From contig JAVYIG010005288.1 of the NCBI GenBank assembly GCA_035222895.1, positions 1-64,000 on the forward strand: a stretch of DNA of 64,000 nucleotides. The letters are read 5' to 3'. Every line of letters starts with the position of its first letter. Position 1 is the first letter of the stretch. Source of the stretch: Strongylocentrotus droebachiensis (lineage: Eukaryota; Echinodermata; Echinoidea; Camarodonta; Strongylocentrotidae). Positions 1 to 9,484 of this stretch are shown in pieces. The position numbers and the translations under genes are program-made. Under the pieces are notes generated by a model. It saw only the letters and a list, made by a program, of their open reading frames with translations, was not told where the DNA came from and searched no databases.

Positions 1-456
1 CTTTACCACACAAACTGCACTTTTATGTCGTAATCAAATATCTTTGACGTTTCATCAATTCATGAAGTACTAACTATTATTTTTCTATGAAGTTTGAAAA
101 AAGTCTCTTGGCAATAAAAATGAGATTCTATAAAACACAAAAAGAACAAACCACCACTAATGCTCATCATCAATATGATTATTTTTAAATTGCTTGAATG
201 TAAAGATGAAAAGTGTTCCGTCTTTTAAACATCATAACTAAACACTCTTTTTTTTAAAGTGCTCTTCGTGTAAAAATAAATGCATGGAACTACAACAAAA
301 ACAAAAAAATCGACATTCCTAAAGATCTGTATATTTTTTTGGTATTTTTTTGCTGGGAGGGGGGGGGGGGTATTCACTTGCCTCCATCTAGGTGTTCAGA
401 TGCAATCAGTGGTGCAACCAGGTGGTATGAACAATTGAAAGAAACCAATCCAATTT

Positions 457-856
457 TTATATCCCCACTTCTTTCTCGCATATGAATCTTAATTGTATGG
501 AGCAATCCTTATCCTGCCAAAGATCCAAACGATCAGCCACATTTTGATACCAAACCATAATTCGAAAACAGTTTCCATTATCATTGAACGATTCACTTTC
601 AAAATTGCTATACGTAAGATTCGATCCATCTAGCCACTTTGCCTCACTAAGACTCGAGCCGGTCAGCCGATCCAGTAGTCCCATCTGTGCTGAAGACTCC
701 GCGCGATGAAGTCCTCTTCCTCCTGCGACTCGATGAAGACCAGATGGGATCCGTATTGGGAACAAGCTAAAACCGCAGAAGCTTGATCGATCTTGCAAGT
801 GCTGAAATTGTAGGACGACCCGCCGAATTCATATTCCATCGGAGAAGATGAGCATG
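457..856 (-). CDS. Terminal exon: C-type lectin domain, with a 1-base frame break
   Basis: After an acceptor (pyrimidine-rich stretch ending TTTTTAAG) the exon reads a C-type-lectin fold: C-K-I-D-Q-A-S-A-V-L-A-C, then SHLVFIESQEEEDFIA, WDYWIG, then LTGSSLSEAKWLDGSNLTYS, GNCFRIM, WQDKDC and RFICEKEVGI followed by TAA. The conserved YWIGL, WLDG, W-x-D and final F-I-C are present. No EPN or QPD sugar-specificity motif is visible and the usual WND is WQD, so calcium-dependent sugar binding is doubtful. The frame changes between WDYWIG and LTGSSL near 666-668: one base is missing compared with an uninterrupted domain, and the first frame hits TGA. The exon would otherwise give about 132 residues, a normal CTLD size. 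Confidence 0.8.
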
Positions 857-1294
857 CTTAAAAAGATTGAAAATACAATATGTAAATTACTCAATTTGAA
901 GAAAGTAAACATAGTGATTATTTGGGTCGTAACTGAAATATTTAAGAAATATAGATAATATAATGACGATGATATGATGAATATAATAATAATAATAATG
1001 ATAACGAAAATAATGTTACTTAAAAAGATGCAAAGACATGAACAAAATTAAAGCTTTAATAATCAATATGTAAAGATACTTTGCTCACCATTACAGATTT
1101 TGGCAAATTCACAATGTTATTTCTTACAGTTATATTTATTTTTATGAATGAAAGAGGAGGAGGGAGGAGGGGGGGGGGGAGAGGGAGACAGACAGACAGA
1201 GACAGACAGACAGACATAGAAAGAAAGAAACACAGAGAGATAGAGAGACAGAGAGACAGAGACAGAGACAGAGAGAGAGAGAGAAAGACAGAGA

Positions 1295-1325
<31 letters not shown>

Positions 1326-2349
1326 GGGGTGGAATAGGGGAAGTGGCTAAACATATATAATCAAATGCATAACATCATTTCATTTTCTCTCTTACTTACC
1401 GGAGGGGTGGTTTCTTGCGATTTTGTTGTGTCTGACACCGTGGTCCTAGAGCTCGTCGTTGCCTTGGTCGTCGCGTCCGTAGTTGATGATTCCACTGACT
1501 CTGAAACGTTTATACAAAAATGAAGTCATACGTTCAAAGGCATAATATTAGGAATGAAACCTCAACAGGAATAGATGGCCAAAACGAAGAACATTTTTTT
1601 AAAAATAAACTTTAACAGTTTATTTATTTTATGAGGTATAGCAGGACATTGGATTTAGTGGTGCTTTGACAAAGTCGAAGGGTCTTATTTTGCCAAATCA
1701 TTTAACTGCTGTTAAACTCGAGGAAAAAAGAATTAGACGGTCACTTCCCCCTTAAAAAATGTTTTACCGACACCAGCGATAGGAAAGGACTTTTAAAAAA
1801 TCAGATAAAGACTAAGAGAGAGAGAGTGAGACAGAGAGACAGAGAGGGAGAGAGACAGAGAATGCGAGAGAGAGAGAAAAAGAGAAGGGGGTTATAGTGG
1901 CTAGACTCATTATTTTAAAAAATACAGGACGTCATGTTAATGTTTCTCTTACTGGAGGTTGGGGTTGCTTGCGATGTCGTTGCGTCTGACCTTTCCGTCA
2001 TCGTGGCCGTAGTGCTCGGCTCGGACTTTGTTCTGGTTTTTGCTGTCACCGACTCTGAATGGAATTAAAAAAAATAAAAAATGATCAAATGATTCGACGA
2101 AGGAGCCATGCAAGAGGGGAGAAGAACAAGAAGAACGTTGTCGTTAACCTGTAGGCAAAAAGATAAAATACTAAAATTGACGGGCAGTGCTCCCTTATAA
2201 AGTGTTTTAGCGACGCTAATGAAAGAAGAACGAAGATAAACAAGACTAGAACAAAATAAGAAATAAACGGTCATTCCCCCCCCCCCCCCTTGATAACAAT
2301 TTAGCGTAGCCCGTGACAGGAACGGAACGAACAATAGAGTCAGTTAAAG

Positions 2350-2395
<46 letters not shown>

Positions 2396-5300
2396 GGGGG
2401 ATATAGTGGCTAGACCCATTATGATAATAATCAGATGCATGACGTCACTTCCATGGTACCATTGCCTAGAGTAGTGGTGTTTTGAGAAGTCGTTGTGTCT
2501 GAGCGTTTCGTCATCGTAGTCGTAGGGCTCGTCATAGGCTTGGTCGGCGCTTCCTCCGTTGACTTCTATGATCACTGAAAATAACAACAACAAACAAACA
2601 TAACTGACGTAAATGACAATGAATAACATTATTTTCATTGAAATATCTCCCATCGGCTGTCTCGAGGCGCTCTTAGTCAGGGTACGGGGATAGGATCAAG
2701 AGGAGGGGAGGGAGAAAAATAGAAATCGGAAAAAAACTTTTCGTGCGGGAATCCGTCAGTTCTATCAAAAAGTTCCAAAAGAGGTATTTTCTCGTTAATC
2801 GTCATCTTCTTCTTCTTCTTCTTCTTCTTCTTCTTCTTGTTCTTCTTCAGTTGCAGTACCGGCCACCGCCTAGTATTGTTGTAATGGTTAGACAGTGGTG
2901 GTTAAAGGGGGGGCGGGCCCCCCTCCCCTGGCCCAAAAAGAAAAGGAGTGGGGGGAGGTATTACGTTATTTTTTTGTTTTTAAGTGTTGTTGATGTTGCT
3001 CAATTTTTCTTTTGTCGTGCTGACTACCTCCCCCCCCCCCCCCCCCCCCCCAATTATTCACCGCTAAATATTTTTTCACGAATTGGGCCCCCACCCCCGC
3101 CGCCAGCTGATTCAACCCTGTGGTTAAGTACAGTGCAGAATGTATGTACAATGTGTGATAAAAGATACAGCGAAGTGTGTGCAAATAAAAAAAAAACTGC
3201 GGAAATTTTGTTTACACCCCTGAAGCGTGAAGCGCGGAAGCTTTTACGTTTCATTAAATCATTAGGAGAAAGAAGACGATTCGTTGTACCGTTCTCGAAA
3301 ATAATCCTCGTCTGAATTCAGTCCCCCCCCCCCCGCCCCCCTCCCGCCGATGCGCGGAAGCTTTTACGTTTCATTCAATCATTAGAGAAAGAAGAGGATT
3401 TGTTGTACCGTTCTCGAAAATATTCCTCGTCTGAATTCAGTTTACCCCTCCCCCCCCCCCCCCGCGCAAAGCGCGGAAGTTTTTACGTTTAACTAAATCA
3501 TTAGACAAAGCGCGGAAGTTTTTACGTTTAACTAAATCATTAGACAAAGAAGACGATGTGTTGTACCGTTCTCGACTCTTAATCCTCGTTTGAATTCAGT
3601 TTTCCCTCCCGCGCAAAGCGCGAAGCTTTTACGTTTCATTAAATTATTAGAGAAAGATGATGATTCTTTGTACCGTTCTCGACTCTTAATCCTTGTCTGA
3701 ATTTCAAATATGTTTTGTGTCTGCTCCTTTTTCTTCGTACGTCCTCTTCCTTTTCTTTACTCTCTTTTTTTGGCCGGCGTTTTTTTTTTTTTTTTTTTTT
3801 TTTTGGGGGGGGGAGCCCCCCTGGCTACGCGCCTGCGGTCAGATGACATATTTTGATACCTTGTCCGCCCCCGGAAACTCAGGGTTTAAGGCAATAAATT
3901 ACTGTCAGATACGCATGCAGGGGCCCGCCTTAGTGCCCTGGTGGGGTCGAGGGTGCGGAAACCCTTGAATCTCAGGGGTTTTAGCATTAATAAATGATTA
4001 CGGTCAGATGAACATATTTGTATACCTTATTTGTGACACAGGCAGGAAACTGATTGGCGTAAGGTCCAGCGGGCGGAGCCCCCCTGATGCTCAGGGTTTT
4101 TAGGCATTAAATTACCGTCTGATTAGCATCCAGTGGTCCGCCTTAGGGCCCTAGGCGAGGTCCAGGGGGCAGAACCCCCGGAAGCGCAGGGGTTTTAGGC
4201 GTTTAATTACGGTCAGATGAGCATTTTTGATACCTTATTTTGTTGTGACACTGGCAGTTAACTATTCTTTCTTTATATTTCTCTTGAATATACTCCTTCT
4301 TCAAAAAAGGTGTGTGTGGGGGAGGGGGGAGCTGGAGGCTCCAGATCCCCGCCGTTCTGCGGGCCTGACATGTAGGCATCTCAAGAAGCATATTTCTTGC
4401 CTGGCTTTAAATTTAGGAATTTGTCATTTTACAAACAAACGCATACAAAATATAATTTACTAAAAAATGAGAAAAAATTATATAATGTGTAAACCACCGT
4501 TATGGAATTAGAATTAAACCACGTCTAAATTTATTTGCCCCGAGCCCCCTCCCCGATCACAACAAATCGCAACTGATCTCCCCAACCTTTCTTCTTTTTC
4601 TTTTTTTTTCTTTCCCTTTCTCTCCTCTTTCCCTTTCCCTTCCCTTCCTTTTTTAGGTTTGCTGGGGGTGGGGGGGGGGGGGAGGGTGGGGGAGGCAAGG
4701 TTCTTTCGGCCCCCATGCTTCTCCACACGTTGTTGGCGGGATTAACCGCAAATGATCTATTTCCCCTTCTTTTAATTTTTTTTCTTCTTCCTCTTTTTCG
4801 GTCCCTTTTAGCTCTCCTATTTTCCTTTTCCTTCCTTCTCTCTTTTTTTTTAGCGGGGGCGGGGGGAGGCAAGGGCCTTTTACCCCACCCAACCCCGATC
4901 CACAACTTATTGGCGGAAAATTTGCAACTGATACCCGGCCCTTCTTTTCTTTTCTTCTTCCTCAATTTTCGTTTCCTTATCTCCTCTTTTCCTTTTTTCT
5001 TTCCATTTCCTTTCTTCTCTCTTATTTTTTTGATTGGGTGGGGGGGGGGGGGAGGCAACAGCCTGAGAGACAAGGCCCACCCCCCGAACTCCTTCTTCCC
5101 CTTTTCTTTTCTTCTTCCTCTTCTCTCTCTCTCTCTCTCTCTCTTTGCGGAGGGGGGGGGGGGGGGGTGGAGAGCAGATTTTGTTTGGGGCCCCAGAAAT
5201 TCGAAAAATTACGTCGTCAGATATTTCGTTCAGTGGCTTGGGGGGGGGGGAACACTTTTTTCAAAAAATAAAAAATCTTTCCCCCTTTTTTTTCCCCTTC

Positions 5301-6990
5301 TTTTTTTTTCTCAGGGGGGCGGGCCCCCCGCCACCCCCCCCCCCCCCCTGAATCCGCCACTGGGCGAATAGATATATGCTGCACACGTAGCTATATTTTT
5401 GGTAAAAGGAATTAACAAAAGTTTAATGCTAATCGAGGTTAGTCCCATATGTATAATATTGTTACGGCCCTCCATCCTAGAACGGGTCCTGGATGCTGGA
5501 GGGCTGGCCTGTCCCTTGCCTCTATCACCGTCATCTGACGAAGAATTTGCCATCCTGAATAATGCGAGCGGTTTCTATTTGGCTTGTAGTTTAGAGGCCC
5601 TGACGTGGCTCCGTTTCCCAAAGTATATGAGTGTGGAGATGAGAGGTGTTTGGATAGGTGGATGTGTATTCTCTATGAGAGGGTTATATACATCAGTCTA
5701 TGGAGACTCAACTAATCACACGTATGAAATGATGGATTGTTTAACTGTATACTTTATTAATACAAACATAAGTCAACTTCTCCAACACGTTATCATAGTT
5801 ATAACACCGACACCAATTACCTGTATTAATCTCAACAAGTAGTCAAGGCAGGGATTGCCTACAGTAGGAACTCTATTTCTAACTTCCAGTTATTTTCCTT
5901 ACTTTAGCTCAGCTGGAGCAAAGCGGAGAGTTCGCTATCTGACCAAGACGAGAGCTGGCGTCGAAGTGCCGTAATTTATGCTGGTCACTGCTATTTATAG
6001 CTTTTGAGACGCTCTGAGAGCTGCTTTACGCATGGTGCGTCCGTAATCGCGCTCTGAGCCCTTACGCCCAAAAGCTTATTGCGCCCTCTACGTTTTCTGC
6101 AAGATAACTTAAATTGTGGCGAACTGGTTCGTTACAATATATACATAGTTATTTGACATTTAAACGCATTTAAATTTACATTATTTACAGAATGATGATA
6201 ATAATATAATAACAACAACAATAATAATATGATTGCAGGTCCTCATAATGCTGTTGAGGCTATCAGGATGTTAACAAAACTGTTATTATTAAACGTTTAT
6301 CAAAATAAACCTATTTTGTTCTTATAAAACAAATAAATAAATAAACAAACGAACAAAGACAGCATTGACCTCTGGACTGACCTGTGAGATGTGGTGTGGT
6401 ACATACACCCACAGTGTTGTTTCTAGACTTTGTGTGGCAGTTGCGATACAAGTGGGTGGGAAAGTTGACAGATGTAAGCACTTGTTGTACAAGTTGCCCA
6501 TTTCTTTCAACCACGGGGCAACGTTGTTGACTGAACTGCTCGCAACTCCGAGTTGACACTGCATGTCCTTCATGGCGAAAAAGGCAAAGTACAATTTGAT
6601 GAGATATTTTGTGAATATGCAATAAAATAATCATAACAAATATCAAATCGAAAATTCCTACAGAAACAATAAATCAATTATAGATAAAAACACAAAGCGA
6701 AAATAGTTTGGCCTACAAACTTAATGCAAAACACATTTGACATCATGCACATGAATTTGATTCCTGATTATCTTATTTCTTCCTTTTATCTTCTCTCTCT
6801 ATAAGACGTAAATAGTATATGATAATAGTACTATATACAAAATTGTCATTGTCTACTGTAATCTTAGAATTTTGTAATACATAAACAAAGTAGATGATTA
6901 TAAAAGAATGCCTTGATACAATAGTTCAAAGTTCTTACCAAGTAGCAGGCATCTGGTGAAAATTAAGAAGAAAGACTCTCGTAGCAACAT
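457..6990 (-). CDS. Gene B: secreted module X - Thr-rich - C-type lectin protein (multi-exon, frame breaks)
   Basis: Gene-level entry. Coding exons in order on the minus strand are 6990-6939 (signal peptide), 6567-6382 (module X), 2054-1953 and 1500-1400 (Thr/Ser-rich), and 856-457 (C-type lectin domain, stop). A dead Thr-rich copy lies at 2574-2469. Exons before the lectin exon begin with two bases of a split codon and, except for 1500-1400, end with one base (phase 1-1). The likely product is a small secreted protein, roughly 280 residues, with a lectin-fold domain on a mucin-like stalk; a pattern-recognition role is inference. Two exons are one base off frame (see the entries for 457-856 and 1400-1500), so this is either a decaying gene or a consensus with single-base errors. 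No intact EGF exon was found between 2.6 and 6.4 kb, where transposons have inserted; gene A has an EGF exon at the equivalent place. Confidence 0.65.
860..1140. other. Intron of gene B, AT-rich, no feature
   Basis: The sequence between the lectin exon and the next GA-rich tract is AT-rich, with short ATA/ATG runs near 955-1010. No coding or structured signal was seen. Confidence 0.4.
1146..1326. repeat. Purine-rich GA/GACA microsatellite
   Basis: A run of AGG, AGACAG, GACA and then (GA)n on the plus strand. The same kind of GA tract recurs at about 1817-1887 and 2350-2396, each time just beside a copy of the Thr-rich exon, so the microsatellite is part of the duplicated unit. Open frames across it are low-complexity artefacts. 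Confidence 0.85.
1400..1500 (-). CDS. Thr/Ser-rich (mucin-like) exon, copy 1
   Basis: Acceptor TTTCAG and donor CCG|GTAAGT bound 101 bases. They encode a low-complexity stretch beginning SVESSTTDATTKATTSSRTT and ending ETTPP, typical of O-glycosylated stalks. It starts with two bases of a split codon as its sister exon at 1953-2054 does, but is one base shorter and ends in phase 0, which does not join in frame to the lectin exon. The missing base lies in the C-rich 3' end (CACCCCTCC against CCCCAACCTCC in the sister). Either a one-base deletion, a base-call error, or an exon that is now skipped. Confidence 0.6.
1817..1887. repeat. GA microsatellite of the second duplicated unit
   Basis: Runs of GAGA with GACA interruptions, immediately followed by a conserved block reading TAGTGGCTAGAC that also follows the GA tract in the third unit and, less well, in the first. 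Confidence 0.8.
1953..2054 (-). CDS. Thr/Ser-rich (mucin-like) exon, copy 2
   Basis: Acceptor CATTCAG and donor CCA|GTAAGAG bound 102 bases in phase 1-1. They encode 33 full codons beginning SVTAKTRTKSEPSTTATMTE and ending ATPTS. The Thr/Ser/Pro bias without cysteines suggests an extended glycosylated spacer. It is closely related to copy 1 and to the exon at 30830-30937 in gene A (shared T-T-x-M-T-E-R-S-D). Its splice sites and frame are intact, so it is the best preserved stalk exon of gene B. Confidence 0.7.
2350..2396. repeat. GA microsatellite of the third duplicated unit
   Basis: A nearly pure (GA)n run ending in AGAAGGGGGATATAGTGGCT, the same junction found next to the gene A paralogue near 30745-30765. 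Confidence 0.8.
2469..2574 (-). pseudogene. Dead copy of the Thr-rich exon (frameshift, donor deleted)
   Basis: The sequence after acceptor TTATTTTCAG aligns almost base for base with the intact gene A exon at 30830-30937. It has one extra base near the start (ATAGAAGTCAACG against ATAGAGTCAACG), which breaks the Thr-rich frame, and lacks about 12 bases at the 3' end that contain the GGTATG donor in gene A. Reading past the extra base restores a Thr-rich sequence. The exon cannot be spliced as its paralogue is. An open frame of 135 codons across it is an artefact of the shifted frame. Confidence 0.7.
2806..2840. repeat. CTT microsatellite
   Basis: A (CTT)n run, longer here than in the paralogous segment near 31150-31165. 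Confidence 0.8.
2893..3120. mobile_element. Small hAT-like non-autonomous insertion with 8-bp target duplication
   Basis: A 228-base block beginning CAGTGGTGG and ending CAACCCTG is flanked by TGGTTAGA (2885-2892) and TGGTTAAG (3121-3128). The paralogous segment in gene A has a single TGGTGAGA at 31210-31217 and no insert, so an empty site is visible. The interior is G-rich then C-rich around an A/T-rich middle. CAG ends and an 8-bp duplication are hAT features; no transposase is present. Confidence 0.65.
3225..5362. mobile_element. Composite repeat element, copy 1 (related to 43904-46651)
   Basis: It contains four to five units of the GCGCGGAAGCTTTTACG repeat (3225-3690), a block ending GGCTACGCGCCTGCGGTCAG (to about 3840), units of a second repeat with GTCAGATGAGCAT and CTCAGGGGTTTTAGG (3840-4250), and three pyrimidine/poly-G blocks (4560-5340). 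It ends CTGAATCCGCCACTG at 5362, an inverted CAGTGGCGGATTCAG end. Order and orientation match the larger copy at 43.9-46.7 kb. The left end was not identified. Long open frames here, rich in Pro/Gly or Lys/Glu, are low-complexity artefacts. Confidence 0.65.
5460..6136. mobile_element. Probable solo LTR with ATAT target duplication
   Basis: The block starts TGTTACGGCC and ends GGTTCGTTACA, so it has TG...CA ends with a short TGTTAC/GTTACA inverted repeat. It is flanked on both sides by ATAT (5456-5459 and 6137-6140). Length 677 bases and a 4-bp duplication fit a Ty3/gypsy-type solo LTR. No primer-binding site, gag or pol lies beside it. A 147-codon open frame inside is probably not a gene. The target duplication is short and low in complexity. 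Confidence 0.5.
6382..6567 (-). CDS. Gene B exon 2: module X (unrecognised Cys-containing domain)
   Basis: A pyrimidine-rich stretch with acceptor CATGAAG and donor ACAG|GTCAGT bound 186 bases in phase 1-1. The 61 full codons begin HAVSTRSCEQFSQQRCPVVE, continue through NGQLVQQV and RNCHTKSRNNTVGVC, and end TPHLT. With four cysteines directly after a signal peptide it looks extracellular. I do not recognise a named domain. It resembles exon 2 of gene A (34091-34282): both have S-C near the start, F-S-x-Q, C-x-x-V, G-x-x-x-Q-x-V and a last Cys before the donor. Placement and phase match in the two genes. Confidence 0.65.
6939..6990 (-). CDS. Gene B exon 1: signal peptide
   Basis: ATG at 6990-6988 opens MLLRESFFLIFTRCLLL, followed by one base and donor CTTG|GTAAGAAC (phase 1). 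Joined to the next exon it gives LLLGHAVSTRSC, with a likely signal-peptidase site near GHA|VS. A short basic start, a hydrophobic core and a phase-1 donor directly after the core are typical first exons of secreted mosaic genes. No clear TATA box was seen upstream. Confidence 0.65.
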
Positions 6991-7132
6991 GTTGGGAATG
7001 AATCGAGGTATATCCGTTCCTCATCAGTCGTTCGATATGATCTATTCTATACTCATTAGGATGTAAGCGCAGTTATAGAGACGGAACGCATCATTTGAAT
7101 CATTGCTGCTTTTCCTACATGCATGCACTCAT

Positions 7133-7510
7133 TGGCGTAGCAGGAGACCAGCGATGCAGGGGGTACTGCCAACATGAAGCGGCGAACCAGGGTATCGATA
7201 AAGAGTGGGGTTCGAGAGGGTCGGGTGGTATTATCATCTCTTTTTTCTCTTCGTCCCTCCCTCCCTCCCTCCTCCTCTCCTCATGCTTTCCTCTCTCTCT
7301 CTCTCTCTCTCTCTCCCTCTCTCTCTCTCTCTCCCTCCCTTCCTCTCCCCCAATCTCTCTTTCTTTCTCCCTCCCTCTTCCCCTCTATCTCCACCTCTTA
7401 TTCCCTCATCTCTCTCTCTCTCTCTCTCTAACTATCTTTTATTTTCTCTTTTTTTCTTCATCATACGATAGGGGTTGTGCCCCGTAGCCCCCTGCAGCTA
7501 TGCCACTATC
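7133..7510. mobile_element. CT-rich block bounded by an imperfect inverted repeat
   Basis: Left end TGGCGTAGCAGG and right end CCTGCAGCTATGCCA are imperfect inverted copies. The middle is a (CT)n/(CCCT)n microsatellite (7255-7435). It resembles the other G/C-tract elements in this window. Three overlapping Ser/Leu-rich frames here are microsatellite artefacts. Confidence 0.4.
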
Positions 7511-8555
7511 TCATTTGTTAACACAACTTGTAATTTCTTTTGTGACGATGTCACCTTTATACTTCCACTTGCTTCGCTCTCGTCCGCTCGTTGTTACTTG
7601 AAATCTAATTAATTTTGAAACAAAGCGTGGACAGAAGTACTTTTCCATTTTACGATAGGAACAATCTATATATATATTTTATTCATACGACACCAAGTTA
7701 TACAAAAGACATGAGTTGTAATATGTTACATCAGAACAAATCGCCCCCCCCCCCCACGTCTACCAGGCAGCAAATTGCAATTTCATTGTCCGTATTGTGT
7801 TAAAAATATCAAATTTAGCACGCACGTAGAAAAATAATTGCACTCGAATAATTATTGACAAAGAATTGACTTCTTCACAAAGGAACACTGATTTTTACTT
7901 GGTATTTTATTCATAGGATGCGGAGTAGACATTTCATTTATTAACGTCGTGCAGGAATATGTGAGGAAGAGAGGAACGTTCAAATAATCGAACTCTCCAT
8001 TTTAAAAAAAATTGGTTTGATAAAAGAATCAATCATCCTTTCAAATCGTATAACTGTCTTGTTATTTCCCTGATATCTTCTCCCAAACAAATTAGCGTAA
8101 AGAAGTAAGGCTGTAAAATAGGTTATGTCGTGATTTTGAAAGCTATTAATTCAAATCATTTGTATAGCTGTATTTTCACCAGAGGGCGTCATAATAAATT
8201 ACCATCCATGCGCGTATTTCTTTACACAGCTGTTTAGACACTTCAGTCAAATATACTGTGCGAACAATTAGAGACAGACAATATAAGCTCTATAACGAAA
8301 CGTCGTATAAAGAATCATCGTATAAATTTCAGAGTGTCCACACACAAGAAACGTCGTATAAATAATCATCGTATAAATTCCAGGATGTCCACACACAGAA
8401 GAAAGTAATCCTGAAACTCTACAGTAAAATGTCGTATAGGTGCGCAGTTTGCTACTGCGGTCATGAAATGGAAGCGGAAATGAGAGGTCAGGTCTCCTTT
8501 CGCGCGAGGTCGTGTTAAGCCCAGCCCAGTTAGTTACACTAGTTACACTAGTTAC
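7511..8555. other. Intergenic, with short internal direct repeat
   Basis: No gene signal. Around 8290-8400 the block CGTCGTATAAAnAATCATCG plus TGTCCACACACA occurs twice in tandem, and related CGTTATACGACG words recur in the inverted-repeat element that follows. Confidence 0.4.
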
Positions 8556-8775
8556 GTCCACACACAACACCTTCCGTGATTAGGCGTGATTCTTTATTGA
8601 GTTCTAGTTCGAAACGATGCCCTAACCTGCGTTTCGTTATATGACGTTTCGTTATACGACGTATCGTTAGTGAGCGTCCACACACACAATTTCATCGCAC
8701 ACACAACTATCGCGAAACTGTATAACTATCGCGAAACGGTATCACGCCTAATCACGGAAAATGTTGTGTGTGGAC
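8556..8775. mobile_element. MITE with 35-bp terminal inverted repeats
   Basis: Left end GTCCACACACAACA followed by CTTCCGTGATTAGGCGTGAT; the right end is its inverse, ATCACGCCTAATCACGGAAA then TGTTGTGTGTGGAC. Total 220 bases, no coding capacity. The interior has further short palindromes (ATATGACGTTTCG, TATACGACG). The same TGTCCACACACA word occurs just upstream at 8335-8395, suggesting an older nested copy. Confidence 0.7.
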
Positions 8776-9221
8776 AGGGGGAGAGACTACCATTTGACCT
8801 TCCGCAGTATTTTTGGAATTGCTAGAGGCGAGCTGTACATAGACTTTGATTACTTATTGCTTTGCCTCACTACTAAGTCTAAAGATAGAACAGAATAAAT
8901 GCTGATACTCGAGCCCAATACTCCAAGATTGTATTACGCTATCCTTACCGATTGAGCCATCGATGAATTGATAAAAGCTAGGTTGCACACTCTAAAAAAA
9001 TCAAATGCTAATTTTGGCACCTCAAGATTTGGAGGCAGCACCTGTAAGGGCACGCATAGGGACTGCCCAAATTGTGCTAAAGTAGCACTTGTACACGTGC
9101 TATAATTCAACTCCAGTCCAAGTGCTACTTTAAACACTTTAAGTGTAAGCCTTTTTACACTTCTAGTGCGGACGGACGGACCCCATGCGTGTTGCCAAAA
9201 TGTCCTTTTCGTAACAAAAGA

Positions 9222-9365
9222 AAAAGGTCGACCCGTATTGACTTTACACACCGGACTTTTGCTGAAAGGGGGGGGGGGGGGGTGCTGAAAAAGGCTCGTA
9301 TACAAAAGAAAAAGGTCGAGCCGTATTGACTTTACACACCGGACTTTTGCTGAAAAGGGGGGGGG
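9222..9365. repeat. Tandem duplicate with poly-G ends
   Basis: A block running from AAAAGGTCG through ATTGACTTTACACACCGGAC and TTTTGCTGAAA then poly-G occurs twice (about 9225-9280 and 9310-9366). A third poly-G run follows at 9410-9423. The minus-strand open frame through it is proline-rich from the C tracts and is not considered a gene. Confidence 0.7.
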
Positions 9366-9484
9366 GGTCGGTTGGAACACGCATATGCGTACCCTAAATA
9401 ACACTGAGTGGGGGGGGGGGGGGCGGGGATACAACATTAAAGCTCAATGGTATCATCGTGCACAAGCAGAATTATTAGGCAATG

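Larger units (their letters stand above)
1270..2850. repeat. Tandem duplication of about 0.5-kb units carrying the Thr-rich exon
   Basis: Three consecutive units share the order GA tract, block TAGTGGCTA, Thr-rich exon, intron. The GTGGCTA block sits near 1343, 1896 and 2405, giving spacings of about 550 and 510 bases. Intron pieces also match, for example a cttcccccttaa block near 1743 and its C-rich counterpart near 2273. Unequal exchange at the GA tracts is the likely mechanism (inference). Confidence 0.65.
2370..3222. repeat. Segment duplicated from or to gene A (30735-31312)
   Basis: The sequence from the GA tract through the dead Thr-rich exon, the AGTCAGGGTACGGGG block, the CTT repeat and the TGCAGAATGTATGTACAATG block matches 30735-31312 in the same orientation. 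The match is interrupted here by the insertion at 2893-3120 and stops near 3222, where the next transposon begins. It ties gene B to gene A as a local duplication. Confidence 0.75.

Noticed and set aside
4531-5371. Long open frames of up to 218 codons on both strands
   Set aside because: They cross poly-G/C and CT tracts inside a repeat element; translations are Lys/Glu, Pro/Gly or Phe/Leu-rich with no domain and mirror each other on both strands.
5399-5842. 147-codon plus-strand frame
   Set aside because: Lies inside the probable solo LTR and shows no domain or conserved motif.
7095-7487. 130-codon Ser/Leu-rich frame
   Set aside because: Created by a CT microsatellite; three frames are open at once, as expected for a dinucleotide repeat.
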